From Rodentibacter genomosp. 2 (GTDB lineage Bacteria > Pseudomonadota > Gammaproteobacteria > Enterobacterales > Pasteurellaceae), in contig MLHP01000025.1 of the NCBI GenBank assembly GCA_001999425.1, forward strand, positions 41,123 through 105,122: 64,000 nucleotides of DNA. Reading direction: 5' to 3'. Shown here piece after piece: positions 47,619 to 57,590 of this stretch; the first letter of the stretch is position 1; every line of letters begins with the position of its first letter. The notes beneath the pieces were generated by a model, which saw only the letters and a program-made list of their open reading frames with translations, was not told the origin of the DNA and did not search any database. Position numbers and translations under genes: made by a program.

Positions 47619-49343
47619 ATGAAAAAATTATCCGGTGCCGAAATGGTAGTGCAATCACTACGTGATGAAGGGGTAGAGTATTTGTTTGGCTATCCAGGGG
47701 GAGCAGTACTCGATATTTATGATGCGATTCATACCCTTGGCGGAATTGAACACATTCTTGTACGTCATGAACAAGCAGCTATTCATATGGCGGATGGTTA
47801 TGCGCGTGCAACAGGCAAAGTGGGTTGCGTATTAGTCACATCAGGTCCTGGTGCTACCAATGCCATAACCGGTATTGCCACGGCTTATGCTGATTCTATA
47901 CCAATGGTTGTGATTTCAGGACAAGTGATGAGCCACTTAATTGGTAGTGATGCTTTCCAAGAATGTGATATGGTTGGGATTTCTCGCCCTGTCGTAAAAC
48001 ACAGTTTTATTGTAAAAAAAGCGGAGGATATTCCTGAAATCATCAAAAAAGCATTTTATATTGCCTCAACCGGTCGTCCCGGCCCTGTTGTTGTTGATAT
48101 TCCGAAAGATACGGTAAACCCAAATCATAAATTCCCTTATGAATATCCAAAATCTGTTGAAATGCGTTCTTACAATCCAACGGTAAACGGACATAAAGGG
48201 CAGATTAAAAAAGCATTAAAAGCCTTATTAGTGGCAAAGAAACCCATTTTATTCGTGGGCGGCGGGGCGGTTGCCGCTGAATGTAGCGAGGAATTAACCC
48301 AATTGGCACAGCGCTTGAATTTACCGGTTACCTCTTCTTTAATGGGGTTAGGTGTTTATCCGGGAAGCGATAAGCAGTTTTTAGGTATGTTGGGGATGCA
48401 TGGAACCTATGAAGCTAATAATGCTATGCATGAAAGTGATTTGATCTTAGGAATTGGCGTACGTTTTGACGATCGTACGACAAATAACCTCGACAAATAT
48501 TGTCCGTATGCAAAAGTTATTCAAATTGACATCGATCCGGCATCTATTTCTAAAAATGTGAAAGTGGCAATTCCGATTGTAGGTAGTGCGAAGAATGTGC
48601 TAACAGAGTTTTTAAGTTTATTGGGGGAAGAAGGAGGAAACCACCCGCAAAATCATCTTGAGGATTGGTGGAAACAGATTAATGAATGGAAAGCAAAAAA
48701 CTGCCTGGATTTCGACCGCACTTCGAGTGTGATTAAGCCTCAACAAGTGATGGAAGCTGTTTATCGGATTACCAACGGAGAGGCTTATGTCGCTTCGGAT
48801 GTGGGACAGCATCAAATGTTTGCTGCATTACATTACCCGTTCAATAAGCCTCGTCACTGGATTAACTCGGGCGGGTTAGGAACAATGGGATTTGGTTTAC
48901 CTGCAGCGTTAGGAGCAAAACTTGCCCAACCTAATGCTACGGTTGTTTGTGTTACCGGCGACGGCAGTATCCAAATGAATATTCAGGAACTTTCTACTGC
49001 AACCCAATATGGTATTCCTATTGTCATTATTTGTTTGAATAATCATTTCTTAGGTATGGTGAAACAATGGCAAGATTTGATTTATTCAGGGCGTCATTCA
49101 CAAACTTATATGAATTCCTTACCGGATTTTGTGAAATTGGCAGAATCTTACGGACACGTGGGGATTAAAATTGCGACACGGGATGAGTTGGAGAGTAAAT
49201 TAGAAGAAGCATTCAAACTTAAAAATAAACTGGTATTTGTCGATATCAATGTTGATGAAAGTGAACACGTTTATCCTATGCAACTGCGTGGCGGAGCAAT
49301 GAATGAAATGATTTTAGGTAAAACAAAAGGGGAGAATGAATAA
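47619..49343 (+). CDS. ilvI: Acetolactate synthase III large subunit IlvI
   Basis: The 574-residue thiamine-diphosphate enzyme makes acetolactate or acetohydroxybutyrate, the first common step to valine, leucine and isoleucine. The N-terminal [13 protein letters not shown] has the Glu-activating region with [18 protein letters not shown], and the C-terminal ThDP motif is [14 protein letters not shown] followed by [11 protein letters not shown]. It ends in an ATG/TAA overlap with ilvH. An uptake signal near 47595 lies in the leader and another near 48718 is in the gene. Confidence 0.96.
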   Translation: MKKLSGAEMVVQSLRDEGVEYLFGYPGGAVLDIYDAIHTLGGIEHILVRHEQAAIHMADGYARATGKVGCVLVTSGPGATNAITGIATAYADSIPMVVISGQVMSHLIGSDAFQECDMVGISRPVVKHSFIVKKAEDIPEIIKKAFYIASTGRPGPVVVDIPKDTVNPNHKFPYEYPKSVEMRSYNPTVNGHKGQIKKALKALLVAKKPILFVGGGAVAAECSEELTQLAQRLNLPVTSSLMGLGVYPGSDKQFLGMLGMHGTYEANNAMHESDLILGIGVRFDDRTTNNLDKYCPYAKVIQIDIDPASISKNVKVAIPIVGSAKNVLTEFLSLLGEEGGNHPQNHLEDWWKQINEWKAKNCLDFDRTSSVIKPQQVMEAVYRITNGEAYVASDVGQHQMFAALHYPFNKPRHWINSGGLGTMGFGLPAALGAKLAQPNATVVCVTGDGSIQMNIQELSTATQYGIPIVIICLNNHFLGMVKQWQDLIYSGRHSQTYMNSLPDFVKLAESYGHVGIKIATRDELESKLEEAFKLKNKLVFVDINVDESEHVYPMQLRGGAMNEMILGKTKGENE

Positions 49344-49834
49344 TGCGTAGAATTTTGTCTGTATTATTAGAAAATGAGTCCGGTGCGCTATCACGAGTGG
49401 TAGGTTTATTCTCTCAACGGGCATTCAATATTGAAAGTCTTACCGTTGCACCAACGGATGATCCTACGCTATCACGGATGACCATTGAAGCGGTGGGGGA
49501 TGAACAAGTACTTGAGCAAATTGAAAAGCAACTACATAAGTTGGTTGATGTATTTAAAGTGATCAATTTAAGTGAGCATGAACATGTTGAACGTGAGGTT
49601 TTACTGGTAAAAATTCGTGCCACAGGAGCATCACGTGATGAAATTAAACGTCTTACCGATATTTTCCGTGGTCAAATCGTGGATGTTACGCCTAAATCTT
49701 ATACGGTTCAATTAACTGGTACAAAAGATAAATTAGATGCTTTTGTTGCGGCAGTGAAGGAAGAAACAACACTACTTGAAATTGTTCGTTCAGGATTGAT
49801 CAGCCTTTCCCGTGGTGAGAAGAATATTCTTTAA
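49343..49834 (+). CDS. ilvH: Acetolactate synthase III small regulatory subunit IlvH
   Basis: The 163-residue subunit has an N-terminal ACT domain (ILSVLLENESGALSRVVGLFSQRAFNIESL) that binds valine and a C-terminal activation domain. It raises the activity of IlvI and makes it valine-sensitive. The start overlaps the last base of the ilvI stop. A terminator follows. Confidence 0.96.
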   Translation: MRRILSVLLENESGALSRVVGLFSQRAFNIESLTVAPTDDPTLSRMTIEAVGDEQVLEQIEKQLHKLVDVFKVINLSEHEHVEREVLLVKIRATGASRDEIKRLTDIFRGQIVDVTPKSYTVQLTGTKDKLDAFVAAVKEETTLLEIVRSGLISLSRGEKNIL

Positions 49835-49854
49835 TTTATTCCTTTTATTGATGA

Positions 49855-49888
49855 AAAATCTGTATTTATGTTGAGTACAGATTTTTTT
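49855..49888 (+). terminator. Terminator after ilvH
   Basis: AAAATCTGTA (49855-49864) pairs with TACAGATTTT (49876-49885), followed by T residues. Confidence 0.75.
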
Positions 49889-49991
49889 ATATTTAATTAT
49901 ATTGAGCGTTGAATTTATTGCCTAAAGCTGATTATTAGCAGTGAAGTAGAAGTTTTAAATGGAAAATAAAGACAAATAAAGATGTTTATAT

Positions 49992-50019
49992 AAAAAGGAA
50001 GCCAAACGGCTTCCTTTTT
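49992..50019 (-). terminator. Terminator of lysS
   Basis: AAAAAGGAAGCC (49992-50003) pairs perfectly with GGCTTCCTTTTT (50008-50019) with a 4-base loop, next to the end of lysS. Confidence 0.8.
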
Positions 50020-50037
50020 AGGTGTGGATTAATTCGC

Positions 50038-51546
50038 TTATCTTTGTCGCATTGCAGGGAATAGAATAACATCGCGAATAGAAGGCGCATTTGCATAAAG
50101 CATCGCTAGACGGTCGATTCCTAATCCTTCTCCTGCTGTTGGTGGTAAGCCGTGTTCTAATGCAACAACAAAGTCTTCGTCTTTAAACATCGCTTCATCA
50201 TCACCCGCTTCTTTTGCAGCAACCTGAGCATCAAAGCGTTCATTCTGGTCTTCCGCATCGTTTAATTCTGAAAAACCATTGCCGATTTCACGTCCGCCGA
50301 TAAATAATTCAAAGCGGTCAGTGACTTCCGGGTTTTCATCGTTGCGACGGGCAAGAGGTGAAATTTCTGCGGGATGCGCCATTAAGAAAGTCGGCTGAAT
50401 TAAATGGTGTTCCGCCACTTCCTCAAAAATTGCATTGACAATACTACCTAATCCCCAAGATTTTTGCACTTCAATACCTAAACGTTCGGCGATAGCTTTA
50501 GCTCGGTCGAAATCGTATAAATCTTCTTTTACAATACCTTTATCTGCACCATATTTGATGGTTGCGTCATGTAAGGTAATACGCTCGAATGGTTTACCAA
50601 AGTCGAATTCATATTCACCGTATTTCACGATAGTTGTGCCAAGGATATCAATAGCGAGTTTGCGTAATAATTCTTCGGTGTTATCCATTAAGTCGTGGTA
50701 ATCCGCATAGGCTTGATAGTATTCAAGCATAGTAAATTCCGGATTATGGCGAACGGAAACTCCTTCATTGCGGAAGTTACGATTTAATTCGAACACGCGT
50801 TCAAAACCGCCGACTACCAAACGTTTTAAGTAAAGTTCCGGCGCAATACGTAAATACATATCCACATCAAGAGCATTATGATGTGTGACGAAAGGGCGGG
50901 CGGATGCTCCTCCCGGAATCGCTTGCAACATTGGCGTTTCTACTTCCATGAAACCTTTTGAAATGAAATATTCACGAATTCCTGCTACGACTTTTGATCT
51001 AATGATAAAAGTACGGCGAGATTCTTCATTAGAAATTAAATCCAAATAACGTTGGCGATAACGCATTTCTTGGTCTGTTAAGCCGTGGAATTTATCCGGC
51101 AATGGGCGAAGTGCTTTAGTTAATAGTTGAACTTCGCTTGCTTTAACCGTAAGTTCTCCAGTTTTGGTTTTAAATAATGTTCCTTTAATCCCGACAATAT
51201 CGCCCAAATCCCATTGACCGACATTATCTTTATACACCCCTTCCTCTAGGTTATCGCGAGCTACATAAAGCTGAATTTTACCGCTCATATCCTGTAATGT
51301 GATAAAGGTTGCTTTCCCCATTGCACGACGAGTCATAATACGACCGGCAACAGTCACTTCAACATTTTTTTCTTTTAATGTTTCGCCTTCTTCCGATTCA
51401 TATTGATTATGTAAATCTTGTGCAAGCGAATCACGGCGGAATTGGTTCGGGAAAGCGTTACCTTTAGCGCGTAACGCAGCTAGTTTTTCACGGCGAACGA
51501 GCATTTCACCTTGAAGATCAATTTCTGGGGTTTGTGGTTCTGACAT
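50038..51546 (-). CDS. lysS: Lysyl-tRNA synthetase LysS
   Basis: The 502-residue class II synthetase has an N-terminal OB-fold anticodon-binding domain (about 55-150) and a catalytic domain with motif 2 ([20 protein letters not shown]) and motif 3 ([12 protein letters not shown]). In E. coli and, as I recall, H. influenzae, it follows prfB directly in one operon. Here prfB lies about 4.8 kb upstream on the same strand, with cadBA and argP in between, so lysS must have its own promoter in 51547-51740. Confidence 0.97.
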   Translation of the reverse strand: MSEPQTPEIDLQGEMLVRREKLAALRAKGNAFPNQFRRDSLAQDLHNQYESEEGETLKEKNVEVTVAGRIMTRRAMGKATFITLQDMSGKIQLYVARDNLEEGVYKDNVGQWDLGDIVGIKGTLFKTKTGELTVKASEVQLLTKALRPLPDKFHGLTDQEMRYRQRYLDLISNEESRRTFIIRSKVVAGIREYFISKGFMEVETPMLQAIPGGASARPFVTHHNALDVDMYLRIAPELYLKRLVVGGFERVFELNRNFRNEGVSVRHNPEFTMLEYYQAYADYHDLMDNTEELLRKLAIDILGTTIVKYGEYEFDFGKPFERITLHDATIKYGADKGIVKEDLYDFDRAKAIAERLGIEVQKSWGLGSIVNAIFEEVAEHHLIQPTFLMAHPAEISPLARRNDENPEVTDRFELFIGGREIGNGFSELNDAEDQNERFDAQVAAKEAGDDEAMFKDEDFVVALEHGLPPTAGEGLGIDRLAMLYANAPSIRDVILFPAMRQR

Positions 51547-51743
51547 ATTGAATCTCCTGTACAGTTGTTGGATTTATTATATCTGATTTATCAAGTGAAC
51601 AAAACAATCACTTCTTTCATCTTCTTATTAATTCAGTTTAGTTCCAGTTAAATGTTAATCATTTTTCCCTTCTGTCTAATAAGCTCCCTATTACTTTATC
51701 ATAAGTTAAATTGATTTTTAATATTAAATTATTAGTAAAAATT

Positions 51744-51783
51744 ATGATCGTGATCAATGTTAAGTTTATCTAATCGATATAAT
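51744..51783 (+). promoter_or_regulatory. Predicted FNR-dependent promoter of cadBA
   Basis: ATGATCGTGATCAA (51744-51757) matches 9 of 10 positions of the FNR box TTGAT-N4-ATCAA. A perfect -10 TATAAT lies at 51778-51783. Start near 51791 puts the box centre at about -40, the class II position. The rest of the 311-bp gap between lysS and cadB is AT-rich with no gene. Confidence 0.55.
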
Positions 51784-51857
51784 ATTTCATTAGCTAATCT
51801 GATTTTGTTGTGTTGGCTACCAAAAAAGATACACATTAAACTGTAAGGAGGAGATGA

Positions 51858-53180
51858 ATGACATCATCTAAAAAAATAGGACTCTTTACCTGTACTGCGG
51901 TAGTTGCAGGTAACATGATGGGAAGTGGAATTGCTTTGCTCCCAGCGGGGCTTGCCAAAATAGGATCGATTTCTATTGTTGGCTGGATTATTGCTACCAT
52001 TGGTGCATTAGCGTTAGCTTATGTATTTGCAAGGCTAAGCACGAAAAATCCACAAGAGGGCGGGCCTGTTGCCTATGCAGGCGAAATTTCCCCACTGTTG
52101 GGTTATCAAACCTCAATTATGTATTATCACGCCAATTGGATTGGTAATCTTGCCATTGCTATCACAGCGATTGCTTATTCTTCGGTATTTTTCCCCATTC
52201 TTAACCAGCCAATTCCTGCGGCGATTGCAGTTATTGCTGTGGTCTGGTTATTCACCTTTGTGAATTTATTGGGTGGAGCTTGGGTAAGTAAATTAACATC
52301 TATCGGGCTAATCCTTGTTTTAATTCCTGTGGTTGGTACAGCAATTTTTGGCTGGGCCTGGTTTGATATGAATATTTACCAAACTAACTGGCTTGCAGAT
52401 CCAACGATTGACTCGTCTAAATCGATTATCAATTCAGTGTTGCTTTGTTTATGGGCGTTTGTTGGTGTGGAATCCGCTTCTGTAAGTAGTGGATTAGTAA
52501 AAAATCCGCAACGTACAGTACCATTGGCCACCTTGTTAGGAACGGCTGTTGCAGGAATTATTTACATTTCAGCATCACAGGCAATTTCGGGCATGTTCCT
52601 AAATGGAGAAATTGCACAATCTGGTGCACCTTTTGCCCTTAGTGCGGCAAAAATAGTGGGAGATTGGGTAAAACCTTTTGTTTCTGCTTTTACTGCTATT
52701 GCTTGTTTAACTTCTTTGGGATCTTGGATGATGTTGGTCGGACAGGCCGGCTTGCGTGCTGCTAAAGATGGTAATTTCCCAGCCGTTTTTGCGCAAGTTG
52801 ATAACAATAACGTTCCAAGGAAAGGTCTAATCATTGCATCAACAATGATGACTATTTTAATGGTACTCATCACTATTGTGAGTGCTAGTGGATCGAATGC
52901 AGCAGATTTATTCACTCAATTAACTAGCATTGCAGTAATGCTCACTATGTTTCCTTATTTCTATTCAGCAATTAATTTGCTCCGGTTTGAGGGAATGACC
53001 ACCAAAAGCACTATCAGTCTTGTTGCTTCCATATTAGCAATTTTATTTTGTTTTATAGCTTTAGCGGGAGCAGAGAAATATCAAATTACAGCCACAGTAT
53101 TAGTTTCCCTCACCATTTTCGCCTTCTATGCCAAGAAACTTGGTAACAAACCAGTCAATAAAGTAAGTAAAGGAGCTTAA
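51858..53180 (+). CDS. cadB: Lysine/cadaverine antiporter CadB
   Basis: The 440-residue APC-family membrane protein has 12 predicted helices. Near-identical blocks to E. coli CadB include VVAGNMMGSGIALLPA, YYHANWIGNLAI, LLCLWAFVGVESA and LTSLGSWMMLVGQAG. It exchanges cytoplasmic cadaverine for external lysine, removing acid and generating ion gradient. The PotE relative is less similar in these blocks. The ribosome site AAGGAGG precedes the ATG. The end of cadB overlaps the ribosome site of cadA. Confidence 0.92.
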   Translation: MTSSKKIGLFTCTAVVAGNMMGSGIALLPAGLAKIGSISIVGWIIATIGALALAYVFARLSTKNPQEGGPVAYAGEISPLLGYQTSIMYYHANWIGNLAIAITAIAYSSVFFPILNQPIPAAIAVIAVVWLFTFVNLLGGAWVSKLTSIGLILVLIPVVGTAIFGWAWFDMNIYQTNWLADPTIDSSKSIINSVLLCLWAFVGVESASVSSGLVKNPQRTVPLATLLGTAVAGIIYISASQAISGMFLNGEIAQSGAPFALSAAKIVGDWVKPFVSAFTAIACLTSLGSWMMLVGQAGLRAAKDGNFPAVFAQVDNNNVPRKGLIIASTMMTILMVLITIVSASGSNAADLFTQLTSIAVMLTMFPYFYSAINLLRFEGMTTKSTISLVASILAILFCFIALAGAEKYQITATVLVSLTIFAFYAKKLGNKPVNKVSKGA

Positions 53181-53181
53181 T

Positions 53182-55320
53182 ATGAAAACTATCGTTATGG
53201 GTTACAATAAAGCAACGTATCACACTAAATCTCTAGCAGATTATTTACAGCGACAAAACTACCAAGTAGTTGAGGTATGTTTGAGATCGGAGTTATTAAA
53301 TTTGATTAAGAATAATACCCGGATTGTGGCTGTGCTACTTAATATGGATTTCTTCAACGATGATTTTTTTAGCCAAGAGCTAGTGAAGAAAATGAATATG
53401 ATTAACGAGAACTTACCTATTTTGTTGTTAAAAGACTCAGAAAATGATGAGGAGCTGGATTTTGAAAGTCTAGAAAATAACGTGCAATACATCGAAAGTA
53501 ATCTTTATTCGGAGCAGGATATTTTTCACAAAATTGAAAAAGCGGTAACAAATTACTTAGATAAAATTACTCCTCCCTTAACTAAAGCCTTGTTTAAATA
53601 TGTTGATGAGGGCAAGTACACCTTCTGTACACCAGGACATATGGGGGGCACAGCATTTCAAAAATCACCGATAGGAACGGTTTTCTATGATTTCTTTGGC
53701 GAAAATACCTTGAAATCTGATATTTCTATTTCAGTAGGAGAACTAGGTTCATTATTGGATCATTCCGGACCTCATGCTGAAGCAGAAAAATATATAGCCA
53801 AAACCTTTAATGCAGATCGCAGTTATATCATCACCAACGGCACATCTACTGCCAATAAAGTAGTAGGAATGTATTCTGTACCAGCCGGCAAAACAGTATT
53901 GATTGACCGTAATTGCCATAAATCGCTTACTCATTTATTGATGATGAGTGATATTGTACCTATTTATTTCAAACCTACCCGTAATGCTTATGGTTTGTTG
54001 GGGGGAATTCCTCAAAGTGAATTTACCGATGATGTTATCAGACAAAAAATTGCTACGACACAAAATGCCAGTTGGCCGGTACATGCAGTAATCACTAATT
54101 CTACCTATGATGGTTTGTTTTACAACACCGATAAAATCAAACGAAATTTAAATGTAAAATCCATTCATTTTGATTCTGCTTGGGTACCATATACCAATTT
54201 CAGCCCAATTTACCAAGGTAAAACAGGAATGGGAGGTGTACAACTGCCGGATAAAGTGATTTATGAAACTCAATCCACTCATAAACTGCTAGCGGCATTT
54301 TCACAAGCTTCAATGATCCACATTAAAGGTGAGGTTGACGAAGAAGTTTTCAATGAGGCCTATATGATGCATACCTCTACTTCACCAAACTATGGAATTG
54401 TGGCATCTACCGAAGTGGCTGCAGCAATGATGAATGACAATATGGGAAAACGATTGATCCAAGATTCCATTGAAAGAGCGGTCAAATTGAGAAAACTTAT
54501 TCGTCAATCGTATTTATCTAGCGATGATTGGTATTTTGATGTTTGGCAGCCTGAAAATATTGATTGCACCGAATGTTGGGAGCTTGAATCAAATCAATCT
54601 TGGCACGGTTTCAAACAGATTGATAGTGAACATATGTATTTAGACCCAGTCAAAGTCACTCTATTAACGCCTGGTTTGAGCAAAGAGGGGCAATTACAAG
54701 AAACGGGTATTCCCGCCGTCTTAGTGTCTAAATTCCTTGATAGTAAAGGTATCATTATTGAAAAAACAGGACCTTATAACTTATTAGTACTCATCAGTAT
54801 CGGTGTTGATGACACTAAAGTAATAAGTTTGGTACAAGGATTAAATGAGTTTAAAGCTCTATATGACCAAAATGTGCTTGTGAAAGATATTCTTCCGGAA
54901 GTGTATGCGGAATCGCCAGGGTTTTATGAAAATATGGGGATTCAAACCTTGGCTCAAGGGATTCATCGATTGATTTATAAACATAATTTACCGGAACTAA
55001 TGTACAAAGCCTTTGATATTTTACCGAAGATGGTAATGACCCCAAATAAAGCTTTTCAGCTAGAGTTGAACGGTTCTGTGCAAGATTGCTATATCGAAGA
55101 TATGATTGGAAAAATTAACGCTAATATGATTTTGCCTTATCCTCCGGGTGTACCACTGGTTATGCCGGGTGAAATGATCACAGAGGAAAGTCGTCCGATT
55201 TTAGAATTCTTGTTAATGCTATGTGAAATAGGTGCTCATTATCCAGGGTTTGCTACTGATATTCATGGTGCATATAAACAAGATGATGGGCGGTATAAGG
55301 TGAAAATTATTGTTGAATAA
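53182..55320 (+). CDS. cadA: Inducible-type lysine decarboxylase CadA
   Basis: The 712-residue PLP enzyme decarboxylates lysine to cadaverine, consuming a proton. It has a receiver-like wing domain (about 1-130), a PLP core with Lys368 in STHKLLAAFSQAS, and a C-terminal domain. Runs such as KYTFCTPGHMGGTAFQKSP and FDSAWVPYTNFSPIY match E. coli CadA and LdcC (715 and 713 residues) rather than the ornithine decarboxylase SpeF. It follows cadB by one base and ends at a terminator. Confidence 0.94.
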   Translation: MKTIVMGYNKATYHTKSLADYLQRQNYQVVEVCLRSELLNLIKNNTRIVAVLLNMDFFNDDFFSQELVKKMNMINENLPILLLKDSENDEELDFESLENNVQYIESNLYSEQDIFHKIEKAVTNYLDKITPPLTKALFKYVDEGKYTFCTPGHMGGTAFQKSPIGTVFYDFFGENTLKSDISISVGELGSLLDHSGPHAEAEKYIAKTFNADRSYIITNGTSTANKVVGMYSVPAGKTVLIDRNCHKSLTHLLMMSDIVPIYFKPTRNAYGLLGGIPQSEFTDDVIRQKIATTQNASWPVHAVITNSTYDGLFYNTDKIKRNLNVKSIHFDSAWVPYTNFSPIYQGKTGMGGVQLPDKVIYETQSTHKLLAAFSQASMIHIKGEVDEEVFNEAYMMHTSTSPNYGIVASTEVAAAMMNDNMGKRLIQDSIERAVKLRKLIRQSYLSSDDWYFDVWQPENIDCTECWELESNQSWHGFKQIDSEHMYLDPVKVTLLTPGLSKEGQLQETGIPAVLVSKFLDSKGIIIEKTGPYNLLVLISIGVDDTKVISLVQGLNEFKALYDQNVLVKDILPEVYAESPGFYENMGIQTLAQGIHRLIYKHNLPELMYKAFDILPKMVMTPNKAFQLELNGSVQDCYIEDMIGKINANMILPYPPGVPLVMPGEMITEESRPILEFLLMLCEIGAHYPGFATDIHGAYKQDDGRYKVKIIVE

Positions 55321-55369
55321 TCATATTCATAGTTATTTTATTTGCATAAATAAGGAATCACTTCTAATG

Positions 55370-55396
55370 AATACCCCATTTAGGTGGGGTATTTTT
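55370..55396. terminator. Terminator between cadA and argP
   Basis: AATACCCCA (55370-55378) pairs with TGGGGTATT (55385-55393), followed by T. It ends cadBA and lies between convergent genes. Confidence 0.75.
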
Positions 55397-55427
55397 ATGA
55401 ATAAATATTACAAAAGTGCGGTTTATT

Positions 55428-56321
55428 TTAAGAACATTTATGTTGTAATAATTTCTGCCCGTTTTCAATTATACATCTAGTTAAACGTTGGATAGATTCC
55501 GATTCTAAATTGTAACGATGCCAATACAGTTTTTTATGCTGCACTAATTGGGGTTCTAAATTTATAATTGTGCCTGACGCAAGTTCTTTTTCAATTTGTT
55601 GACGAGAAATCATAGTGCAAGCTACATCTTGTAGAATTAGTGGTATATAGGCTTCAGAAGAAGGAATAATATGGCTAATTAAATTGCCGGGACTCATACC
55701 ATAATATTCTTGCAGGAATAAATTATGTTGATCAAATTCAGTAGAAAATGCTAATACAGGTGCTTTTAATAGATTTTCTTGATTAACCCCGTGAGGGAAG
55801 AATCTATCTGCAAATTTTGGTGAAGACACAAAAATATAATCTAAAGAGCCAATGTAATCACATTTGCCATTAATGATTGGTTTTGAGTGAGTGCTTACGG
55901 CTCCGACAACGTTACCTGATAACAGGCTGTTTAACGTATAAGTTTCATCTTTTACATTAATATCAAGACGTAAAGATGGATCAGTAAGTATTTCATTAAC
56001 AGCTGGCAAAAACCAAGTAGCAAGAGAGTCTGCATTAATGGAAATAGGGATTATTTCGATATTGATGCCACCGTTATCAAAAATATCATGTTCAATTAAT
56101 CGGACGTGATTAAGTAATTTCAATAACTTTTGCCCAAGAGCGGTCGGCTTTGGAGAGGCTGTACGCGTAACTAATAATTCACCAAATTCATTTTCTAGCT
56201 GTTTAATTCTTTGCGACACAGCAGACTGAGTAATGCCTAATTTATTTGAGGCTTTTTCAAACCCCTGCTCTTTAATAATAAGATCAAGTAACTTCAAAGA
56301 CTTATAATCAATATTTCTCAT
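55428..56321 (-). CDS. argP: ArgP (IciA)-type LysR regulator
   Basis: The 297-residue regulator has the same length as E. coli ArgP and the same N-terminal helix-turn-helix (GFEKASNKLGITQSAVSQRIKQLE). Shared effector-domain blocks include INADSLATWFLPA, FVSSPKFADRFFP and IEKELASGTIINL. ArgP senses lysine and arginine and controls lysP, argO, dapB and other genes. Here it is adjacent to cadBA and downstream of prfB on the same strand (38 bp gap), so it may be read from prfB. Control of cadBA is inferred from position only. Confidence 0.9.
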   Translation of the reverse strand: MRNIDYKSLKLLDLIIKEQGFEKASNKLGITQSAVSQRIKQLENEFGELLVTRTASPKPTALGQKLLKLLNHVRLIEHDIFDNGGINIEIIPISINADSLATWFLPAVNEILTDPSLRLDINVKDETYTLNSLLSGNVVGAVSTHSKPIINGKCDYIGSLDYIFVSSPKFADRFFPHGVNQENLLKAPVLAFSTEFDQHNLFLQEYYGMSPGNLISHIIPSSEAYIPLILQDVACTMISRQQIEKELASGTIINLEPQLVQHKKLYWHRYNLESESIQRLTRCIIENGQKLLQHKCS

Positions 56322-56359
56322 TTATTTCCCATCTATTTGCCTAGTTTTTATTGACTTGA

Positions 56360-57458
56360 TTATAAACCCGCTTTCAAACTAGCTTCAATAAAGCGATCCA
56401 AATCGCCGTCAAGTACGGCTTGCGTGTTACGATTTTCGATACCGGTACGTAGATCTTTGATACGTGAATCGTCCAGCACATAAGAGCGAATTTGACTGCC
56501 CCAGCCGATGTCCGATTTATTGTCTTCCATAGCTTGTTTATCGGCATTTTTCTTTTGTAGCTCCAGTTCATACAATTTCGCTTTTAATTGCTTCATTGCC
56601 TGATCTTTATTTTTGTGCTGGGAACGATCATTTTGACATTGCACGACAATACCGCTCGGAATATGGGTAATTCGCACCGCACTTTCGGTTTTATTGACAT
56701 GCTGACCTCCTGCACCGGAAGCACGATAAACATCAATCCGTAAATCTGCCGGATTGATTTCAATATCAATATCATCATTGACTTCAGGATAAACGAATAC
56801 GGCGCTAAAGGAGGTATGACGGCGGTTATTGGAGTCAAAAGGGCTTTTTCGTACTAAACGGTGAATACCCGTTTCAGTGCGTAACCAACCAAAGGCATAT
56901 TCCCCGCTGATTTTGATGGTGGCTGATTTTAAACCGGCGACATCACCATCGGAAACTTCCATCAATTCTGTTTTAAAACCTTTGCTTTCCGCCCAACGTA
57001 AATACATGCGCAATAACATTTCCGTCCAATCTTGCGCTTCTGTACCGCCTGAGCCGGCTTGTAAATCGACATAACAATCAGAGGCATCATGTTCTCCACT
57101 GAACATACGACGAAATTCTAATTGAGCCAGTTGGGTTTTAAGCGTTTCTAATTCTGCGACGGCTTCGTTGAAGGTTTCTTCATCCTCGGCTTCTATTGCA
57201 AGCTCAAGTAATCCGTCCACATCTTCCAATCCTTGTTCTAAATTTTTGATGGTATTCACCACCTGTTCAAGCGCCACTCGCTCCTTCCCTAAGGCTTGGG
57301 CTTTATCCGGATCGTTCCATACTTCAGGCTGTTCTAGTTCCGCATTGACTTCTTCTAAACGTTCGACTTTAGTATCGAAGTCAAAGATACCCCCGAAGCA
57401 CGGAAGTGCGGTCGGAAAGATCGGCGATTTTATTTTTCACGGGGTTTATTTCAAACAT
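56360..57458 (-). CDS. prfB: Peptide chain release factor 2 with programmed +1 frameshift
   Basis: RF2 (365 residues) ends translation at UGA and UAA. The first frame starts at ATG 57458, runs 25 codons and stops at an in-frame TGA (57383-57381). The slip site reads GGGGG-TAT-CTT-TGA-C, the conserved autoregulatory signal. After +1 slip at CTT the frame continues from DFDTK to 56360. The GGQ motif ([12 protein letters not shown]) and the SPF anticodon-like motif (RKSPFDSN) are present. It is normally followed by lysS; here argP and cadBA intervene. Uptake signals near 56678 and 57407 lie within it. Confidence 0.97.
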
Positions 57459-57590
57459 AATAAATTTGCTTTAACTGTAAATTGGCGGATTATATGCTAT
57501 TTTCTTATTTTTGGGTAGCTAGGGTTGCAGAAATTGGTAATTTATCTATAATCTCAGATTCGCTTAATTTAGCAAATTTAGGAATGAAAA

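Noticed and set aside
53182..55320. Ornithine decarboxylase SpeF as an alternative for CadA
   Set aside because: The conserved blocks and length follow lysine decarboxylases, and the adjacent permease matches CadB better than PotE.
57168..57518. A 116-codon open frame opposite to the start of prfB
   Set aside because: It is Ser-rich, antisense to conserved prfB codons and overlaps the programmed frameshift site; it is a shadow of prfB.
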